This document shows, in pieces, positions 1 through 11,498 of a stretch of DNA of 64,000 bases. The stretch lies in assembly GCF_009905375.1 (NCBI RefSeq), contig NW_027417531.1, positions 98,368 through 162,367 of the forward strand. The letters run 5' to 3'. Source of the stretch: Apium graveolens (taxonomy: Eukaryota > Streptophyta > Magnoliopsida > Apiales > Apiaceae). The notes beneath the pieces are model-generated. The model saw only the letters and a list, made by a program, of their open reading frames with translations, did no database searches and was not told the DNA's origin. Within the stretch, counting starts at the first letter, position 1. Each line of letters starts with the position of its first letter. A program made the translations under genes and the position numbers.

Positions 1-1302
1 GCCAAGGATGCAAGGGTAAGGCATCTGCTTCATAGTGCAATTGACAATGTCATGTCAAACAGGGTAATTGGATGAAAGACTTTAAAAGAGAGATGGGATG
101 CTTTGGAGACAAGATGCCAGGGAACTAATGTAATCAAAAAGAACAGGAAGACTATACTCACACAAGAGTATGAGCACTTTGACTAAAAAACTGATGAGTC
201 ATTAACTGATTTATATGACAGGTTTGCTAAACTCTTGAATGATCTGTCACTGGTGGACAAGGAATGTGATCTTGAAGATTCAAATCTAAAGTTCCTTTTA
301 GCTCTTCCCGAAAATTGGGATTTGAAGTCTATCGCCATAAGAGACAACTATGACCTTGCTGAAACTACTCTTGATGAAATTTATGGTATGCTCAAGACTT
401 ATAAACTTGAGATGGATCAAAGGAGTAAAAGGCATGGAAGAAAGTCAAAGACAATTGCTCTTAAAGCTGAGGAGGAAGCTCCTAAAGTGGTTGTCTCAAA
501 GAGGGGCAAAGGAAAGGCTCTCATCATACAATCTGATTCAGAGTCATCATATTCTGATGATGATGATTCAGAATCTGAAAATTTATCTGAGGTTGATGTT
601 GATGCAGAGATGATGCAACTGTGTGCTTTTATGGTGAAGGGTATCATAAAGATTGCCTACAAGATATTCAGAAAGGACAAGAAGTTTTCAAGGAAAGGTG
701 GAAGTTCTGAAAAGAAAGGGTTCAGAAAGTCTGAAGGCAAAGGAGGAAAGTCTGATAGAGGAGACAACTCAAGTGTCAAATGCTACAATTGTGGTGAAAG
801 AGGCCACATCTCTCCCGACTACAAGAAAGGAAAAGGTGATAAAGGACAGGCACTTATCACAAAGAAGAAAAACTGGGCAGACACTTCAGATTCTGAAGAT
901 GAGGTGAATTATGCCTTGATGGCAAATGTTGAATTAAAGGTACCTCAATCAACTCTTGCTTTTCATACTGATGATATTTATGAGCTAAGATTATATCTGA
1001 AAACCATGTTTATTAGTTTTAGAGATCAGACTTTAACAAATGAAAGATTAACATCTGAAAGTCTTGCTCTTAGAAACAGAAATGACTATTTAGAAAAAGA
1101 GATAGTTATGTTCCATCAAACTCAGAAAGAAAGAGATGAGGTTTTGTATGCTAGAGATGAAGTGCTAAAATTGAATAAATCTCTTAAATCTGAACTGGAA
1201 AAGGAAAAGGAAATAATCAAAACTTGGACTAACTCTGGAAGAACAACTCAGAAAATCTTAGAAAATGGAAATTGGAAAGAAGGTCTAGGTTACCATAGAT
1301 GA
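1..1302 (+). pseudogene. gag: Element A gag (capsid/nucleocapsid), N-terminus outside window, broken
   Basis: The frame is open from base 1 apart from in-frame stops at 73-75 (TGA) and 184-186 (TAA), ending at TGA 1300-1302. It contains the copia gag signatures NLKFLLALPENWD and the downstream LKTYKLEMDQ, which match the gag of element C almost motif by motif. A Ser/Asp/Glu-rich stretch (about 535-600) precedes a basic region and a CCHC zinc knuckle (about 778-830) in which the last Cys is Tyr (ISPDY). A heptad-like charged helix follows (about 1020-1240). Gag would form the virus-like particle and bind the genomic RNA. The first TGA sits where a Trp codon would give TGG, consistent with a G-to-A change. 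Confidence 0.85.
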
Positions 1303-1303
1303 T

Positions 1304-2035
1304 AAGGAAGAAAAGGAAACTATGTCATCTAAACCAAACTTTACCAAGAAAGCTGAAAAGCCTAAAGTTAATCCTGTTAAATTTGTAGCAAAAACTGATA
1401 TGTCAAAGTCTGAAAAGATGAATGATTCTAAAACATAAGTCAAAGAAAAGTCAACTTCTGACAGATTGAAATAGGACAAACCAGCTTCAGTAAACATAGA
1501 TTTAATGACAAAGAAGCAGCTTAAGCATAAGCTGAAAGAGATTAGAAATGTGAACAAGGTAAAGGAAGATAGGAAAAATAGGAATGGAAAGGAAGGTGTG
1601 AATAAAAGCAATAATTATATGCCTGTTCCTAATGCTCCTTGAAAGAAATGCTATAAATGTGGAAACTCTAACCATCTTGTTTCCTTTTGCAGGAAAAATA
1701 AAGATATAAACTCTTTACCTCCTAGATCAGGAGTTAAGAGTCAGTCTGTTAGGTTTAAACCACAAAATCCTTGTTTTCATTGTGGTAGTTTATGGCATTC
1801 TATTTATACTTGTAAGGAATATCATAGTTTGTACTATGATTATTATCAAATAAAACCTTCTTTGAAGATAGCTAGTGTAATTCCTTCTACTGTAAATTCT
1901 GATGCAAAGTCTGATATAAAGTCTGATAAGAAGCAAGTTAGCATAAACTCTGAAATTAAATCCGCTGCAAATGCTAACAAACTTAAAAAGGCCAAAGGAT
2001 CCAAGCAAGTCTGGGTCCTTAAAACTAACCAATAG
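1304..2035 (+). pseudogene. Element A gag-protease linker with two more CCHC knuckles, broken
   Basis: This segment is in a different frame (+2) from the upstream gag, with in-frame stops at 1436-1438, 1472-1474 and 1640-1642. It is lysine-rich and holds two CX2CX4HX4C zinc knuckles: one at about 1648-1695 (CYKCGNSNH, then C) and one at about 1771-1815 (CFHCGSLWH, then C). Both keep all four ligands. Repeated SDAKSDIKSD-type residues around 1900 come from the same TCTGAT-rich DNA motif seen elsewhere in A. Element C has a counterpart at 32278-33363, so the multi-knuckle linker is a family trait. The role is presumably RNA binding as part of the Gag-Pol polyprotein; this is inferred. Confidence 0.75.
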
Positions 2036-2047
2036 TGGTCTTTGTGA

Positions 2048-3409
2048 TTGCAGGGCAACAGGAAAAACATACTAGTTCTGGACAGTGGATGTTCAGGTGA
2101 TATGATTGGAAATAAATCCCTGCTATCAGACTTTGTGGAGAAAGCTGGCCCAGGAGTTTCTTATGGAGATGGAAACATGGGAAAGAATCTGGGATATAGC
2201 AATATCAATCTTGGGAATGTCATCATTAAATCAGTAGCTCTTATCTCAGGACTTAAACACAGTCTGCTAAGTGTGAGTCAAATCTGTGACAGAGGTTATT
2301 ATGTGGATTTCTTTGAAGAACACTGTGAAGTTGTAAGTAATTCTACAGGCAAAGTGGTTCTGAAAGGTTATAGACATGGTAACATATATGAAGCCAGACT
2401 TTCAACAAACTCTAATGGTTCTGCAATCTGTCTGTTGAGTAGAGCATCAATTGAAGAAAGCTGGAATTCGCACAAGAGACTCTCTCATTTAAATTTCAAC
2501 AACAAAAATGAGCTAGTAAAGAAAGATCTTGTGAGAGGACTGCCAAAATCAGTATTTGCTCCTGATGGCCTTTGTGATTCATGTCAAAAGGAAAAACAAA
2601 GAAAATCTTCATTCAAGAGCAAAACTGAATCCTCAATTCTTGAGCCTTATCACTTACTGCATGTTGATCTATTTGGTCCAGTCAATGTCATGTCCATTGC
2701 AAATAAGAAATATGTTATGGTTATAGTCGATGAGTTCACAAGATACACTTGGGTGTATTTCTTGCACAAGAAGAATGGAACTGCATCTACTCTAACTGAT
2801 CATGTCAGACAGCTGGATAAGTTTGTCAAAGATTTTGTTAAAATAATAAGAAGTGATAATGGCACTGAGTTCAAGAATTCAATCATGGAAGAGTTCTGCA
2901 AAGAGCATGGAATAAAGCAGGAATTTTCTGCACCTGGAACTCCACAGCAAAATGGAGTTATAGAAAGAAAGAACAGGACTCTCATTGAAGCTGCACATAC
3001 TATACTTGATGAAGCAAATCTACCAACCTACTTTTGGGCTGAATTTGTGCAAACTGCTTGTTTTACACAGAATGCTACACTCATAAACAAGAATGGAAAA
3101 ACAACATATGAGATGGTGAAGAAAAAGAAGCTAAACCTGAAATACTTTCATGTATTTGGATGCAAGTGTTTTATTCTTAAGACTCATCCTGAACAGCTGT
3201 CAAAATTTGATCTAAAAGCTGATGAATGAATTTTTGTTGGATATCCACTTTCCACAAAAGCCTTCAGAGTCTACAATTTAAGAATAAGGGTTGTCATGGA
3301 ATCTATCAATGTATCTTTTGATGATAAAAAGATTACTGGACTTGAAGATTTCAATGATAATGATCATCTGAGATTTGAAAATAAAGATTCAAATTCTGAT
3401 TCTATAAAT
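2048..3409 (+). pseudogene. pol: Element A pol part 1: protease and integrase
   Basis: The first ~120 codons are the aspartic protease, with active-site motif DSGCS and the later LLSVSQ segment. The GAG-pre-integrase zinc-binding region follows (HKRLSHLNF and CDSCQKEK, about 2470-2600). The integrase core comes next, with its acidic triad in HVDLFGP, RSDNGTEF and ERKNRTL (about 2660-2975), then the HVFGCKCF segment. The frame is open from 2048 to a stop at 3227-3229 and then continues to about 3409, where a one-base shift moves it into the frame of the RT domain. The triad is intact, so integrase was lost by truncation rather than active-site mutation. Confidence 0.92.
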
Positions 3410-3410
3410 T

Positions 3411-5432
3411 ACTGATGACCTAAATCCTGATCCTGCAAGTTCTGACGGGTTAAATTCTGATGTCATTGAAAATGTGGTAACTACTCCAAGGGAAAGTGCA
3501 CCTGTTCGGGGGGAGCAAGCTAATGATCCTACCACATCTCAAGACTCTCAAGAAGCATCAGAACCTGTCAATGGTTCTTCAAGTTCTGATTCATCAAGTT
3601 CTGATGAGCCAAACTCTGATAATTCTGGAAACTCTGATTCTTCAATTCCTGAAGAATCCAACTCAAATTCTGAAATTTCAGAGAGCATAACTTTAGGGGG
3701 AGCATTAGAAAATGCTGATGGAGACAGCATGGATCATGGGGGAGGATCCAGTTCTAGAGATCAACTTTCATCTGTAAGGAAGTGGACTAAAGCACATACA
3801 CCTGACTTAATAATTGGAGAACCTGAAGCAGGTGTCAGAACTAGAACATCAACATCAAATGAATGTCTCTATCATTCCTTTCTATCACAGACTGAATCAA
3901 AGAAAGTGGATGAAGCTCTTCAAGATGTTGATTGGGTGCAAGCAATGCAGGAAGAGTTAAATGAATTTGAAAGAAATAAAGTCTGGACCCTAGTGCCAAG
4001 ACCAAAGAACAGATCCATTGTGGGCACAAAATGGGTGTTCAGAAACAAAACTGACAGTGATGGCATAATTACAAGGAACAAAGCAAGGCTGATTACTAAA
4101 GGATACTCTCAATAAGAGGGTATTGACTATGATGAAACATTTGCTCCAGTTGCTAGATTGGAAGCCATAAGGATCTTTTTGGCTTATGCTGCTCACAAGA
4201 AGTTTAAAGTCTTTCAAATGGATGTAAAAAGTGCCTTTCTCATTGGAGAATTGGAAGAAGAGGTATATGTTGAACAACCTACAGGCTTTGTTGATCCAAA
4301 ATTTCCAAATCATGTCTACAGGCTTAACAAAGCACTTTATGGCCTTAAGCAAGCTTCAAGAGCATGGTATGAGACTTTAGCTCAATTCCTTCTGGAAAGT
4401 GGATTTACCAGAGGCACAATTGATAAAACTCTGTTCTACCTCAACCATGGAAAGGACTTACTTTTGGTACATATATATGTTGATGATATCATCTTTGGTT
4501 CTACAAATGCCAAACTCTGTGAAAGGTTTGCAAAGCTAATGCAGTCAAGATATCAAATGAGTATGATGGGAGAACTTAGCTATTTTCTGGGACTTCAAGT
4601 CAAGAAAAATGAAGAAGGTACTTTCATAAATCAATCCAAGTACACCAGAAATTTACTCAAGAAATTTGGAATGCAAGACTGTTCAACTACATCTACTCTC
4701 ATGGCCACTGCAACCAAGTTAGATAAAGATACTGGAGCATCAGTAGATATTACTAACTATAGAGGTATGATTGGCTCTTTACTCTATTTAACTGCAAGTA
4801 GACCTGATATCATGTATGCTACATGTCTTTGTGCAAGATTTTAGGCTGATCCAAGAGAACCTCATCTAATAGCTGTGGAAAAAATTTTCAAGTACCTCAC
4901 GGGTACAGCTGATCTAGGATTGTGGTATCCTAGGGAATCAGATTTTAAGCTAATAGGTTACTCAGATACAGATTTTGCAGGATGCAAAATAGACAGGAAA
5001 ATCACCAGTAGAAGCTGCCAATTTCTTGGAGGCAGATTGGTTTCTTGGTTTAGCAAGAAACAGAAGTCAATTTCCACATCAACTGTAGAAGAAGAATATA
5101 TTGATGCAGGAAGCTGTTGTGCACAGATTCTTTGGATGAAGAATCAGTTACTGGACTAAGGGTTAGAATTTTCTAAAATACCCATTTACTGTGATAATCA
5201 AAGTGTTATTTCTATGAAAGGTAACCCAGTTCAACACTCAATGACAAAGCACATTAGCATTAGGTACCATTTCATAAGGGAACATGTGATGGAAGGTACA
5301 GTGGAATTGCATTTTGTCCTAACAGATCAACAACTAGCAGATATCTTCATAAAACCACTATGTGAAGCTACTTTTACAAGACTGGTAAATGAACATGGAA
5401 TGGTTTCAGGTTCTTTCCAAAAATCTGTTTAG
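3411..5432 (+). pseudogene. pol: Element A pol part 2: reverse transcriptase and RNase H
   Basis: An acidic Ser/Asp-rich hinge (about 3415-3760) leads into the copia [41 protein letters not shown], the catalytic YVDD box (about 4478-4490) and [11 protein letters not shown]. RNase H follows, with GYSDTDFAGC, STSTVEEEY (about 5080) and the CDNQSV box, ending in ADIFIKPL and a natural stop at 5430-5432. In-frame stops lie at 4113-4115, 4843-4845 and 5157-5159. The YVDD catalytic aspartates are preserved, unlike element C. The hinge is encoded by repeated AAGTTCTGAT-like DNA, noted separately. Confidence 0.93.
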
Positions 5433-6769
5433 TTTTTGTTCTCATGCATCAGACTTTTATGATCAGTGTTTACAGATTATCTTATCTCAATGTAATATGT
5501 GCTTAAATTGTAATATATTAAATCTGATTGTTATCTGATGTGATTCTATATACTCTGATAGTGTTTTGAATGTCCTGTGACTATTCAATCCAATGAGGAT
5601 TATTTGTTAGATGCTGACTTAGTAGTCTTTAACAAACTGTGTATCTCATGTTTGAATTAGTTGTTTATGTGGAAATCCATAACACAAGCAAACTCTGATT
5701 TTGATCTTAGTCAAATTTACTTTGTGTATCTTATTACTAAGTCACAAACTTGATTATTGTTTCTTATCTGTTAAATTCTGATTTCAGTAAATCTTAAGGA
5801 TGAACTACATGATTCATAAGCCTAACTTATCTGAAGAAAACAAAAGAAAAGAAATTGAAGTCAGGTTCTCCTTTGAGATCTAGATTAAATATGTAAAAGG
5901 GAAGACCCAAGTGCATTGCTGGTATTAAGTTATATGCATTAGAAAAGCAAATAAATTTTCCTTGGTGACTTTTCACATTCTCTGATTACTGGAGAAATAC
6001 TCTGATAATAGCATAAATTCTGATAGCAGTTGTGATTCATTTACACTGAGAAGCCACTGTAAAAAGAATGTCAAAAGATGCATAAAATGAGCACAAACAG
6101 TTGAGGTGGACTCTTGCATAAATTTATTCTATAGTAGACTTCAAAATTAAAGACATATTTTAAGCATTTTTCTTAGTTATGCCTTATTTCTAAGATATCT
6201 GAAGTTTATCAGACTTTAATCTTTATTTGATTATTTGCAAATGCACACGCTCTCACTCCATATAAATGATGAAAATTACTGTGGTGATTAAGTTATTTTT
6301 GACAAATAGTTAAGTATTATTTGCATAAATTCTGAGGACAAGTTCTGATGAAAGTTCTGATGATTAAACTCTGAAGAAACCAGTCAGTATTTGTGTGAAG
6401 AATCACATATACAGTCATTCACTTTTTGAGTACAGAAGCCATGTTCTAATGACCGTTAAATTCTGATAATAGTCAAGTTCTTATGCAAATCCTGATGGAA
6501 ACTCTGATGTTTACGTGGCATTATTTAATTACTTGGCTTATTTTTAGTATTTACAGTAATGGTTATATTTTGTCAGAAAATAATTAAGTGAGATAAAAAC
6601 AGTGATAATCATTTGGTTTATGGGTTGCATGTTTCTTTTGGTAACAACATGTGAGCAATAATTACTGCACGTTTACCGTGCCCACTCATTATTTTTTTGA
6701 CTGTTTCCATGCTGCTAGGTGTAAAAAGTTTCTGTTTTACTTCCAAAAAGAGCCGTTGAGTGGAAAGAG
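5433..6769 (+). other. Element A pol-accessory spacer rich in TCTGAT motifs
   Basis: This 1.3-kb stretch has no ORF with recognisable protein content. It is AT-rich and studded with AATTCTGAT or AAGTTCTGAT-like words, for example around 5765, 5980-6025, 6330-6375 and 6460-6510. The reverse complement of this word (ATCAGAACTT) forms a tight cluster in A's LTR. The 3' part leads into a TATA box. It probably contains the upstream promoter region for the accessory ORF. Confidence 0.6.
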
Positions 6770-6777
6770 TATAAATA
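6770..6777 (+). promoter_or_regulatory. TATA box before element A accessory ORF
   Basis: A perfect TATAAATA lies 170 nt before the accessory ATG and is followed by a long pyrimidine-rich leader (about 6800-6890, repeated CTCTCTT and TTACTCTC). Element C has the same TATAAATA (37298) 148 nt before the homologous ATG. Conserved position in two diverged elements supports a real internal promoter. Transcription was not observed. Confidence 0.6.
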
Positions 6778-6939
6778 TTAGAGACAAAAGATAACCCAAA
6801 TATTTTACTTTCTCTCTTACTTACTCTCTTATTTCTTTTACTCTCTCTCTTTTACTCTCTATTTTCTGACGGACTTTCTTACAAGCTTTTTAACAAACAC
6901 CTTGTGAACACACATTTTCTCACTTATTTCTTTACAGAA

Positions 6940-9900
6940 ATGGCACCCAAAGATCTAATCTATGATGGAGCCAAGTTTGTTCCTAATAACTACATGGCTA
7001 TTCTTTCTAAGGATGAAGCTCCTTCAGAACTTCATTTCGTCCAAGACTTTCTTGCTCGAAGTGAAATAGGCTATGCACTGACCCAACCCCAGGTTCTCTC
7101 AGGCAAACAAATACTGGAGTTTTGGAGGTCTGGTGTTTATGATGATGGTGGAAATGCTGGGTCCCCAAGTATTATCTTTACAACAGGGGAGGATGAGCAT
7201 GTGGTGACCTTGTCAACTGTTCGACAAGCTCTACATTTGCCAAAAGATTGCACCTTCAATTCATCAGTTGATGAGGCAGCTCTTCAACAAATGATGGCAA
7301 ATCTAGACTATGAAAAGTCTTTGGCAAAGCTGGGACAATTGAAGAGACCCCACATCAGGAGGGAGTGGAGTTTTTTCTTTGAATATATTACAAAAGCTTT
7401 TGCCAACAAGTGCTCAAACTTTGACGCTACACCCATAATGAGTCAGCAAATCGGGTATGCCCTTTTGAATCAAACACATTTTGATTATGCAAGTGCTGTT
7501 TTAGGGTTTATTGGTGATAGGATGAAAGAAGATAGCAATATAGTCTATTTTGCTAGATTTTGTCAACTTATTTATAATTTCTGTTGTCCTGATTCACCTC
7601 AAAACTTTAGTGAGACAATTGAACCCTTTAAACTTCACAAAAGGGCTTTCACAGACTTATTATCTACTGATAATAAGAAGGCTTTACTAAGACCCCTCCA
7701 AATTCCTCAGTCTGTTAAACAATTCTTAGTAAATGTTGATCCTCTCACATACAGTACCATATATCCTGATGTAGCACCCTCTCAACCTCCATCAGCACCT
7801 ACAACAAATACTCAACCAACTTAATCCTCACAACCACAGCCTACCATCAGAACTTATTTCCAACCTGCACAATCTTCTCAACCACAACCATCTGCTACAG
7901 CATCTAGATCCAAACCTACAAGAGCAAAATCTGTTCCTAAATCTCCACCAAGGAGAAGAAGGATGATTCTAAGGGATGAGTCTGATGAAGAAGAGGAGTA
8001 AGTCCAGGTTTATGCATCAGAACCTATGACAGTAGAAGCTGAAAATGTAATTTTTCAGAAGGAGGTAGCAGCTGAAAAGGTAACTCCTCATAAGGAAACT
8101 GAAGCTGAGGGTTCTAGTATTGCAAAGAGGAAAAGAACTTCAAGTTCTGATGTTGCTCAAGCAACTCCTCAACCATTCAGGAGATCAAAGAAAATGAGAG
8201 CAGGAAGACATATGGCACAACCTCAATCTGAGGATGCTACAGAAGCTGAGGAAGGGGATCAGGAATCTCTTATCTCATCAAGACCAATAGTGATTGAAGC
8301 TTTGCCACCTCCACCTCAAGCTAAAGAAACTGTTTCAGATACAATGATCACACCTCATGTCTCTCCTATCAAAGAAAATATTCCAGTTGAAGATTCAGGA
8401 TTAAGTCCTGAAATTGATATTCACAAGTTGCACATTCCATCTGTCCTGCTTTTGGAAGCACCACAAGGACAGGTGACAACTCCACATGTTTCTCCACTAC
8501 ATGCTGAAGTTCCAAATACTCCAATTCTGGATGTGGAAATAGACGAAGTTGTACCAGAATCTCCAACAGCCACACACACACACACTTGTGTTGTCAGAAG
8601 ATGAAGAGTTTCTTGTAAGTTCTGGAGAGTTATCTCTAGTTAACACACCAGCTCAAACTCTTGGAAAGGAGGCACTGATTAAAAAGTTTGTTGAAAAAGA
8701 TGCTCCTGTTCCATGGGAAGAAACTCACAGAGGAGTTGAATGGACCAAGAAGTGGAATGAATATGATTTTATTCCAAGCTCCAAAGTTCTGTCAGATCAT
8801 ATTGCTAAAGATGATGAGTTGATGACAAATTCTGACTGTAAAGCTCAACTTAAAGTCACAGCTCTCAGTACTAAAAGCCTTCAAGGTCAACACTCTATTA
8901 CTCATGCCAAGGTTGATAAGCTATAGGAAAATGCTGATAAGCTGGACCTGATGATCAAGATGGACAAGAACAGGTTTATCAGACCTATTCATGAGAAAGT
9001 AGAAGCTATTGCAGAGGTTCAAAAAAAGCAACAGGCCCAACTGACTGAGGTCCCGCAGAATCAAGCCTCTCAACAAGCTCAACTGAATGAAATCCAATCT
9101 TCAGTAGAACTTCTTCTATCTTTACTCCTACCAGATGATGCCAAAAATGGGGAGAAGGTGGTGAAGTCCAAATGCTCAAATAGTCAAGTACTAAAGAAAA
9201 AGGATGATAAAGAAGATGACCAGGGAAACCCTAGCAAGGGTCAAGGTCAAGGGCAAAACAGCAAAGTTTCTTCAAGGAAACTAATTTCTGATTCTAGCAA
9301 ATCTTCTACACAGAAGAAGACAAGTTCTGAAGCTGTAGATGCTCAAATTCTGAAAGCAAGTTCTGATGATCAAAATCTGATATCAAGTTCTGATGTTCTG
9401 ATTCAAGCTAAAAGTCAAGACTCTCAGAAGTTCTCGCAAACTTTGAAGCTCAAGGGAAGGGAGACTACAGTCTATTATAAAGATCCCAAGATTCAGACAC
9501 TTGATGAAAAAATTGCTAGAAGACTTTCTCAAGCATAATCCTGGAATGGATTTAGAGACTCTCAAGGAGGAAGAAGCTAGATTTGCATCCGAGAAGACAA
9601 ATCTTAAGTCTAAAGCTTCTGATGCAAAGAAACCTCCAAGGCCTAAGGTAAAAGGCATTGTGATCAAGGAAAGGTCAAATTTTGAGGCTTCAAAGCCCAA
9701 GACAAGATCAAAAGTTGAAATAGATCCCAAGGATAAAGGGAAAGGAAAGATTGATGAACCAATAAAGCCACAGGAGATGAAGATTCCTCAAATCCTGATG
9801 AAACCAGTGTGCAAAATGGTTCAAGTTTTTGATGAAAAGCTGTTGAAGATGAAACTGTTTAAACTCTGAAAAGAAGGAAGATAACTGAATAATCTAAGAC

Positions 9901-10797
9901 AACCTCTGACATGGCTCAAGTTGTTCAGAGTGAAGAACAGCAAGCTATAGAAGAAACAACAAATTCTGATTAAGTCATCAAGACATCAACCTCTGAAAGT
10001 GCTCAAGTTGATTTGAACAAATTGACAGTTACTGATAAGAGAAAACTCCTATGGAAGAATGTTAATCCATCAGATCCTAAGAAAAGTCAATTTTTATCTG
10101 ACTTCATGACTGTTGGATTGAAAGTCAGAGAAGCAAGAGACAGAGCTGGATTAGGTTCTGAAAAAGCCAAGATCAAGACAGGAGTCGAAGTACTAACTAG
10201 AGATCCATTCTTATTGACTCACAAACCTCTTGAAGAAGTTACACTGAAACACCTTAATAAGGTTATATCTGTTCAAGTGGTATTGGATGCTCATGATAAG
10301 AGTAATGTCAAAGAAAAGCTGATTCTATTTCTTGAAGATGGAAGAACATGCATAATGTTAGAATCAGAAGTGCTGAACAAATCTCTGAAAGAAATTCAAT
10401 TCTTTCATTATCTTTTGGAGATAAAGTCTGAGATTATTAGGAGATGGTCAAATTTTATCATGAAGAGATCAAGGGTTACATAATTCATTCCAAATATAGT
10501 TGACGATGATGGAAGTGAAATTTCAATGAAGAAGGATTCTGCTAAACTTGAAGTTATTCTGAAAGAGAAATGTCTATGCTATAAGAAGACTCATCTCATC
10601 CAAGAGTAATCAGACTTGGTGATGGATTGGAAAGAAATCATATCTCAGCACTTAGGACTGCAATCTACCAGATTGAAAGTCAAGATGAAGAGATGAAGCA
10701 AGTCAAAGCTACATTAGCTCAAGTCTTGAGGAATGTAGAAGAGAAGCTGATATCAAACTTTGTCAAGAATCACTTTGGATTCAGATTGACTCAGTAA
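6940..10797 (+). pseudogene. Element A accessory ORF (copia 3' ORF family, function unknown), broken
   Basis: The ATG at 6940 (context AGAAATGG) is chosen because it is the first ATG after the leader and gives MAPKD. It begins about 1.5 kb after pol. The N-terminal ~280 codons look folded, with the motif REWSFFFEYITKAF shared with element C (EWSFVFDSVVRAF). A long Pro/Ser/Glu-rich and basic middle follows, with RRRRM and KRKRTSSSD as possible nuclear signals. A Gln-rich coiled-coil-like segment (about 8950-9110), a VYYKD motif (about 9470) and a C-terminal FFHYLLEIKSE box complete it. Stops lie at 7822, 7999 and 8924 and in the 3' third. Frameshifts occur in the CA repeat near 8575 and the A-run near 9508. 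No signal peptide or membrane span is evident, so 'env-like' would only be positional. Confidence 0.7.
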
Positions 10798-10923
10798 ATT
10801 TGGTAAAATCTACAAGGACTGTAAGTTGTAGTTAGCAAAATTAAACTCTCATTGCGTTTGTACTTAAATGTTTTTGACATCATCAAATCTATTAACTTAT
10901 ATATTTTTCATAATTTACAAGTT

Positions 10924-10931
10924 GGGGGAGA
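10924..10931 (+). promoter_or_regulatory. Polypurine tract of element A
   Basis: GGGGGAGA lies directly before the LTR, separated by one base from its TG terminus. This is the plus-strand primer site of copia elements. Element B has the same TTGGGGGAGATTGT context. Confidence 0.85.
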
Positions 10932-10932
10932 T

Positions 10933-11498
10933 TGTCAGATATATTTGAGATGTCATGTCTAATCTGTTGTGTTTAGTTTCAGAACTTAATATCAGGACTT
11001 ACTGGAAATCAGAACTTACTGAAGTCAGAACTTATATCAGAACTTAAGGACGTCAGGATTTATATCAGGACTTAAGTGCAGATACTTCAGATAAGGAAAG
11101 CAGCTGGTTTGCAGGAAAGGATCGTGACTAAAACAATAGAAGATATGCATGAAGAGTTAGAAGACTAGGAGACTTGTAGAAGATAATATCTGATTGATAT
11201 ATTTTAGGATACATAATTATATTCCATATCAATTAAAAGATATCTTGTAACTGTGTACTATATAAACACAGCTTAGGGTTTACACTATAGGTGTTATCAT
11301 TCACGAGGAAGATTATACATTGTAACCTAGCAGCTCTTAGTGATATTGTTCATCACTGAGAGAGAATAATTGTTCTATTGTAACAGAGTTTATTATATTG
11401 AATATACTTGATTAATGTTACATACATGTGTTGATAAATTGATTTGATTATATAAACACTATATTCAACCCCCTTCTATAGTGTTGTGTGACCTAACA
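10933..11498 (+). repeat. 3' LTR of element A (566 bp)
   Basis: It starts TGTCAG after the polypurine tract and ends CTAACA, giving TG...CA. Seven copies of TCAGRAYTTA lie between 10979 and 11074. A TATA box (TATATAAA) is at 11259-11266, followed by the presumed transcript start. The first flanking bases CTCAT (11499-11503) should be the target duplication; the left copy lies outside the window. Confidence 0.88.

Larger units (their letters stand above)
1..11498 (+). mobile_element. Element A: Ty1/copia LTR retrotransposon with accessory 3' ORF, 5' end outside window
   Basis: The order on the + strand is gag, zinc knuckles, protease, integrase, reverse transcriptase, RNase H, spacer, accessory ORF, polypurine tract and 3' LTR. 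Integrase before reverse transcriptase defines Ty1/copia. The 5' LTR and the start of gag lie left of the window. The extra ORF after pol and the multiple CCHC knuckles resemble the Sirevirus/Maximus lineage, but that assignment is inference. Stops and frameshifts in gag, pol and the accessory ORF show it is no longer autonomous. The right end abuts the interior of a related element's accessory ORF (element B), so A is a nested insertion. Confidence 0.9.

Noticed and set aside
6904..6939. Earlier start of the A accessory ORF at 6904
   Set aside because: The codon there is GTG, not ATG. The first ATG after the leader is at 6940, in good context and parallel to element C.
6940..10797. Calling the accessory ORF an envelope gene
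   Set aside because: Position alone suggests it. No signal peptide, membrane span or glycoprotein-like cysteine pattern is visible.
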